From positions 1 through 64,000 of the forward strand of contig NZ_JANIIC010000037.1 in assembly GCF_024519315.1 (NCBI RefSeq): a DNA stretch of 64,000 bases, given 5' to 3'. This DNA comes from Streptomyces malaysiensis subsp. samsunensis. GTDB taxonomy: Bacteria; Actinomycetota; Actinomycetes; Streptomycetales; Streptomycetaceae. Shown piece after piece: positions 59,839 to 64,000 of the stretch; position 1 is the stretch's first letter; each line of letters starts with the position of its first letter. The notes under the pieces were generated by a model, which worked only from the letters and a program-made list of their open reading frames with translations, did no database searches and was not told the DNA's origin. The position numbers were made by a program, and so were the translations under genes.

Positions 59839-60596
59839 CCGCCATGGTCGACATCCGCTCCGTCCACAAGAGCTTCGGGTCGCTGGAGGTGCTGCGCGGT
59901 ATCGACCTGGAGGTGCGCTCCGGGGAGGTGGCCGTGGTCCTCGGGCCCTCCGGCTCGGGCAAGTCCACCCTGCTGCGCGCCATCAACCACCTGGAGAAGG
60001 TGGACAGCGGCTGGATCAGCGTCGGCGGTTCGCTCGTCGGCTACCGCCGCCAGGGCGACCGCCTCTACGAGCTGCGCGAACGCGAGATCCTCAAACAGCG
60101 CACCCGGATCGGCTTCGTCTTCCAGAACTTCAATCTCTTCCCGCATCTGACGGTGCTGGAGAACATCGTCGAGGCGCCGGTCTCGGCCCTGCGCCGCCCC
60201 AGGAAGGAGGCAGTGCGCTCCGCCGAGACGCTGCTCGCCCGGGTCGGCCTCGCCGACAAGGCGGCCGCCTACCCCCGGCAGCTCTCCGGCGGGCAGCAGC
60301 AGCGGGTGGCGATCGCCCGCGCCCTCGCCCTGGAGCCCGAGCTGCTGCTCTTCGACGAGCCGACCTCCGCCCTCGACCCCGAACTGGTCGGTGAGGTGCT
60401 CGACGTCATCAAGGACCTGGCCCACCAGGGCACCACGATGATCGTCGTCACCCATGAGATCGGCTTCGCGCGGGAGGTCGCCGACACCGTCGTCTTCATG
60501 GACGGCGGCCGGATCGTCGAGCGGGGCACCCCCGCCGAAGTGCTCGACTCCCCGCGTCATGACCGCACCAAGACATTCCTCTCCAAGGTCCTCTGA
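59835..60596 (+). CDS. Polar amino acid ABC transporter ATP-binding protein
   Basis: The 253-residue ATPase is of the GlnQ/HisP/TcyN type. Walker A is GPSGSGKSTLLRAINHLEK, the signature is LSGGQQQRVAIARALAL, Walker B is LLLFDEPTSALDPELV and the switch His is in VVTHEIGFAREVAD. Relatives include cystine and glutamine importers. The ATG overlaps the permease stop (ATGA). Confidence 0.95.
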   Translation: MTAMVDIRSVHKSFGSLEVLRGIDLEVRSGEVAVVLGPSGSGKSTLLRAINHLEKVDSGWISVGGSLVGYRRQGDRLYELREREILKQRTRIGFVFQNFNLFPHLTVLENIVEAPVSALRRPRKEAVRSAETLLARVGLADKAAAYPRQLSGGQQQRVAIARALALEPELLLFDEPTSALDPELVGEVLDVIKDLAHQGTTMIVVTHEIGFAREVADTVVFMDGGRIVERGTPAEVLDSPRHDRTKTFLSKVL

Positions 60597-60637
60597 GGCC
60601 ACCGATGTTCCGCCACGGCTACGCAAGGAGCACCCCC

Positions 60638-61600
60638 GTGAAGACTCGCCGCACCCTCGTCACCGCCGTCGCCGCGCTCACCGCCTCCGCACTGCTCGGC
60701 GGCTGCGGCGACGGCGATGCCCAGGAGACGGTGGGCTCCAAGGGCAGGAACAACGCCATCAACATCAGCCCGGACCAGCACCGGATCAGAGGGAAGAAGG
60801 TCGACTCGATCGCGGCGAAGGTGCCGGCCTCGATCCGTCAGCGCGGCACCCTGCGCATCGGCGGCAGCGCCGACGCCTCCGCCCCGCTCGGCTTCTACGC
60901 GACCGACGACAAGACCCGGATCGGCTCCGAGATCGACATCGCCACGCTGGTCGCCGACACCCTCGGACTCGAGCCCGAATTCCAGGCGGTCTCCTGGGAG
61001 AACCTCTTCGTCGGCCTGGACAGCTCCAAGTTCGACGGCGTCTTCTCCAACGTGACGGTCACCGAGGAGCGCAAGGAGAAGTACGACTTCGCCACCTACC
61101 GGCTGGACGACCTCGCCTTCGAGGCCAAGAAGGGCACCTCCTGGCGGGTCAAGGGCCCCGAGGACGTGGCGGGCAAGACCGTTTCGGTCGCCTCCGGCAC
61201 CAACCAGGAGAAGATCCTCGTCGACTGGAGCAAGCAGAATCAGAAGGCGGGCCGTAAGCCCGTGGACATCAAGTACTTCCAGAAGGACACCGACTACTAC
61301 CTCGCCCTCCAGTCCGGCCGTATCGACGCCTACTTCGGCCCGAACCCCACCTCCGCCTACCACGTCGCCTCGGCCGGCCAGACCCAGATCATCGGCCGGT
61401 TCTCGGGCGGTGGCGACCAGGTGCAGGGCAAGATCGCGGCCACCACCAGGAAGGGCAGCGGACTGGTCGACGCCTACGCCGCGGCCCTGGACCACGTGAT
61501 CGAGGACGGTTCGTACGCCAAGGTCCTGAAGCGGTGGGGGCTCTCCAGCGAGGCGGTGAGGAAGTCCGAGATCAACCCGCCCGGCCTGCCCAAGCCGTGA
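60638..61600 (+). CDS. Amino acid ABC transporter substrate-binding lipoprotein
   Basis: The 320-residue protein belongs to solute-binding family 3. A signal peptide ends in the lipobox LLGGC, so it should be anchored outside the membrane. The core includes RGTLRIGGSADASAPLGFYATDD, EIDIATLVADTLGLEPEFQAVSWENLFVGLDSSKFDGVFSNVTVTEERKEKYDF and ALQSGRIDAYFGPN. The GTG is chosen because AAGGAG lies eight bases upstream; the ATG 33 bases earlier would spoil the signal peptide. Its ligand is unknown; context suggests a sulfur-containing or modified amino acid. Confidence 0.92.
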   Translation: MKTRRTLVTAVAALTASALLGGCGDGDAQETVGSKGRNNAINISPDQHRIRGKKVDSIAAKVPASIRQRGTLRIGGSADASAPLGFYATDDKTRIGSEIDIATLVADTLGLEPEFQAVSWENLFVGLDSSKFDGVFSNVTVTEERKEKYDFATYRLDDLAFEAKKGTSWRVKGPEDVAGKTVSVASGTNQEKILVDWSKQNQKAGRKPVDIKYFQKDTDYYLALQSGRIDAYFGPNPTSAYHVASAGQTQIIGRFSGGGDQVQGKIAATTRKGSGLVDAYAAALDHVIEDGSYAKVLKRWGLSSEAVRKSEINPPGLPKP

Positions 61601-61632
61601 CCTCTGATCCCCGACCGAGGAAGGCCCCGACC

Positions 61633-62586
61633 GTGGCCGTACCGACCGGCACCCTGCACCTGGCCGCCGCCATCGACGGCGACGGGCAGTACCAGGCGCC
61701 GTACTACGTGGAGCTCGCCCGCCTCGCCGAGGGCGGCACGCTCGACTTCATCACCCTGGACGACACCTTCGGCCCGCCGGGGCCGGGCCGGGGCAGGCTC
61801 GACGCGCTCGCCGTGCTCGCGCGGGTCGCGCCCGCCACCGGGCGGATCGGATTGGTGCCGACCGTCACCACCACCCACACCGAGCCGTTCCATGTCTCCT
61901 CCTCCGTGGCCACCTTGGACTGGGTGAGCCGCGGCCGGGCGGGCTGGCGGGTCGAGGTCTCGGCGACGGAGGCCGAGGCGCGGCTGGTGGGCCGCCGCCC
62001 CGCCGCCCCCGCCGGGGAGCTGTGGGCCGAGGCGGGGGAGGTCGCCGATGTGGTGGCCCGGCTGTGGGACAGCTGGGAGGACGACGCCGAGATCCGCGAC
62101 ACCGCCACCGGCCGCTTCATCGACCGCGACAAGCTGCACTACGTGGACTTCGAGGGCGCCCACTTCTCGGTGCGCGGCCCCGCCATCGTGCCCCGGCCGC
62201 CACAGGGCCACCCGGTCGTGGCCGTCGCCGCCACCGACCCGGTGACCTGGCAGACCGCGGCCCGGTACGCCGATGTGGCCTATGTCCGCGCCACCTCCCC
62301 GGAGGAGGCGGGCCGTATCCGCGACGAACTGCGCGGCCGCGCGGTGGCGCACGGCCGGGAGCCCGGCGCGCTCACCGTGCTCGCCGCCGTCGCCGTGGAC
62401 CTCGCCATGGGGAGGGCGCGCACGGGAACTCCCCGGCCACGGGCGGCGCGCCGGTCCCGCCGACCGACACGTCCGGCGGACCTCCGCTGTACCGCGGGGG
62501 CCCGGTGGAACTCGCGGGGCTTGATCGCCGTACGGCATGACGCCGGTACTGTGAACGGCTTCCACATCACCGTTTCTGAAGACTGA
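61633..62586 (+). pseudogene. LLM class flavin-dependent monooxygenase, frameshifted
   Basis: The first 258 residues match luciferase-like monooxygenases of the NtaA/SnaA group: LHLAAAIDGDGQYQAPYYVELARLAEGGTLDFITLDDTF and EPFHVSSSVATLDWVSRGRAGWRVEVSATEAEARLVG. Near 62405 the family-like sequence moves into another frame (GEGAHGNSPATGGAPVPPTDTSG...YRGGPVELAGL) and near 62521 it returns to the first frame (LIAVRHDAGTVNGFHIT), so two compensating indels scramble about 39 residues. The stop then comes early compared with relatives. Two assembly errors could imitate this, but the truncated neighbour supports decay. The GTG with GAGGAAGG upstream is the likely original start. Confidence 0.72.
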
Positions 62587-62911
62587 GCAGGAGTGAGCCC
62601 GATCAGCCGCACGCCCCGAACGGTTGTGGGCGCACTGGTCTCTGGCGTACTCAACCCCGGGGCGGCAACACGCATCCTGTGCGTGGTCCGAGCACGGGAG
62701 GCCAGTTCCCTGTGCGACCTGGCCATGTAGGTACGGCCAGGGGTGACGGGGAGGCCCCGAACCATCCTCTGGTGGAGCGGGGCCCCGCACACTGGCGCCG
62801 TACCGGCGTCCCAGATCGCACGATCAGCTAACCCGCCTGGCCCACGGTGCCGCGAGCCCACGAGCCGACCATCATTACGATCGAGCTAACCCGGCCTCGT
62901 GCTCAGTCTCC
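62587..62911. other. Unassigned spacer between two monooxygenase remnants
   Basis: About 325 bp with no recognised gene. It includes a GC-rich hairpin (GGCCCCG...CGGGGCC, near 62752-62790) and two similar motifs, GATCAGCTAACCCG near 62820 and GATCGAGCTAACCCGG near 62880. It has replaced the 3' end of the first monooxygenase and the 5' end of the second. Confidence 0.5.
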
Positions 62912-63439
62912 CGTGCGCACAACGGCCGGAGCCACGACCTCGATGTGGTCGGCAGGCCCGAGTCGTTCACCGTGCTGAACGCGCTCGCCGCCGTCACCGA
63001 ACGGCTGGGACTGGCCGCCACCGTCAACGCCACCTTCAACGAACCGTACGAACTGGCCCGCCGGTTCGCCTCCCTGGACCATCTCAGCGGGGGCCGCGCC
63101 GCCTGGAACGTGGTCACCTCCTCCGACGCCTTCACCGGTGAGAACTTCCGGCGCGGCGGCTTCCTGGACCGGGCCGACCGCTACACCCGGGCCGCCGAGT
63201 TCGTCGCCGCCGCACGGGAGCTGTGGGACTCCTGGACGCCGGACGGCACGCCCCGTCCGTTCGCCCACACCGGCCGGCACTTCACCATCGAGGGCGAGTT
63301 CGGCGTGCCACGCTCGCCGCAGGGCCATCCGGTGGTGATCCAGGCCGGGGACTCCGACGAGGGCCGGGAGTTCGCCGCCTCCACCGCCGACGTCATCTTC
63401 ACCCGGCACGGCTCGCTGGAGGCCGGGCGCGCCTTCTAC
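62912..63439 (+). pseudogene. LLM class flavin-dependent monooxygenase fragment
   Basis: An open stretch without a start codon encodes the middle of a second NtaA/SnaA-type monooxygenase: DLDVVGRPESFTVLNALAAV, then TVNATFNEPYELARRFASLD, GGRAAWNVVTSSDAFTGENFRRGG and HPVVIQAGDSDEGREFAA. About 60 N-terminal and well over 150 C-terminal residues are missing. It ends near EAGRAFY, after which the sequence is unrelated. It is therefore a remnant, not a gene. Confidence 0.82.
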
Positions 63440-63782
63440 ATCCGGGGGAGCGGCGCTGAGCCGACGCGCACCGGCCCGGCAGCGGGGATGCGATACGCCG
63501 GTGCCATAACGGAACCCGATCGCCCGCGCGTCCGTCTCACCGGATGCCCAAAGGGATGGGAGCACAAGCCCCGGCGGCCTGAACCCGCCGGGGCTATGTG
63601 GCGTGTGTTCGGCGGCTGTTCCGAATTGTCCTCTTGCGCGGTGCGTCCACGGCCACGAATACTTCCGGAAGCGCTTGTCAGGAGCACGCCGAATCGGGTC
63701 GTATCGGTCACCGGCGTGCTCATTGACTGCGCCTCACGGGCCTGCCCACCCAAGCGGACCCCCGATTCCCCCGGAGGAAGAG
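63440..63782. other. Upstream region of the protease gene
   Basis: A 343-bp stretch holds the hairpin listed separately and the control region of the protease gene. It ends with GGAGGAAG before the TTG start. No other gene was recognised. Confidence 0.5.
63567..63595 (+). terminator. Hairpin AGCCCCGGCGG / CCGCCGGGGCT
   Basis: Eleven-base perfect arms with a 7-base loop lie between the monooxygenase fragment and the protease gene. It is a plausible factor-independent terminator despite lacking a T-run. Confidence 0.65.
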
Positions 63783-64000
63783 TTGAGGATCAAGCGCAAC
63801 GCCCCCCACACCAAGCGGGCGAGACGCATCGCCCTGATTGCCGCGACCTCCGCCCTGGTGGCCGGAACGGCGCTCGCCGCCCCCGCCGCCTACGCCGGAA
63901 GCGACGGCGCCCGCACCTTCAGCGCGGCCGAGGCCAAGTCGGCGAGCAGCGCCGTCCTCGAGGCCGATGTCGCGGGTACCGCCTGGTACGTCGACAAGGC
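63783..64000 (+). CDS. Secreted S1 family serine protease precursor, 5' part
   Basis: The 72 visible residues form a Sec signal peptide (basic MRIKRNAPHTKRARR, then a hydrophobic stretch ending ALAAPAAYA) and the beginning of a propeptide: AKSASSAVLEADVAGTAWYVDK. The last motif is typical of the pro-region of streptogrisin-like proteases. The catalytic domain lies outside the window, so the family call rests on this motif. The TTG start has GGAGGAAG a few bases upstream. Confidence 0.7.
   Translation, partial: MRIKRNAPHTKRARRIALIAATSALVAGTALAAPAAYAGSDGARTFSAAEAKSASSAVLEADVAGTAWYVDK

Noticed and set aside
63440..63782. tRNA-like hairpin before the protease gene
   Set aside because: The hairpin has no D-arm or T-arm partners and no GGTTCGA motif; it fits a terminator better.

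Overview
The window is high-GC actinobacterial DNA and almost certainly a Streptomyces chromosome. The evidence is the typical Streptomyces 5S rRNA, GTG and TTG starts with purine-rich ribosome binding sites, many 4-base stop/start overlaps, and a gene order (tlyA-nadK-recN, pyrG-Nudix-TPR-ald-parA-scpA-scpB-rlu-aroH-tyrA-cmk-der) that I recall from the core region of S. coelicolor around SCO1750-SCO1790. That synteny is from memory and was not searched. The window opens in the spacer between 23S and 5S rRNA and closes inside a secreted protease gene.

Layout. 1-4.9 kb: end of an rrn operon, a protein with an Arg/Asp/Gly repeat region and a TPR-like region, DUF1015 and a HAD phosphatase. 5-8.2 kb: an iron-box-controlled siderophore-type ABC importer (two permeases and an ATPase, no binding protein). 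8.3-13 kb: SCP2-like protein, a short acidic protein, tlyA, nadK and recN, then a degenerate minisatellite. 13.6-20 kb: a GT4 glycosyltransferase, a Tat-exported GH64 beta-1,3-glucanase behind a LacI-type operator, a PucR regulator and a GH15 enzyme. 20.4-36.9 kb: pyrG, Nudix, NB-ARC/TPR protein, ald, then the ParA/RHH-like/ScpA/ScpB/pseudouridine synthase run, aroH-tyrA, and cmk-acyltransferase-der. 37-42 kb: two hypothetical proteins, a GT4 plus a coupled two-domain protein, and a WYL regulator. 41.9-47.3 kb (minus strand): a complete gas vesicle cluster gvpOAFGJLSK followed by an orphan cytochrome oxidase subunit I. 47.6-56.2 kb: I78-type inhibitor, PAP2 phosphatase, PIG-V-like mannosyltransferase, DHA2 exporter, acyl-CoA dehydrogenase, SepF-like protein and a cysteine-tailed DUF5685 protein. 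56.8-63.5 kb: a FAD/NAD(P)-binding protein, a polar amino acid ABC importer and two luciferase-like monooxygenase genes, one frameshifted and one truncated, which together look like a decaying uptake and oxidation pathway for an organosulfur or amino-acid-like compound.

The most unusual feature is a genome habit. At least six genes are followed by short tandem arrays whose repeat unit begins at, includes, or lies within two bases of the gene's own stop codon (9097, 12975, 16189 on the minus strand, 22822, 52757, 58722). A 50-bp duplication at 7221-7290 has also doubled a stop/start junction. Together they suggest recurrent tandem duplication at 3' gene ends. No CRISPR array, tRNA, intact insertion sequence, prophage or biosynthetic gene cluster was seen.
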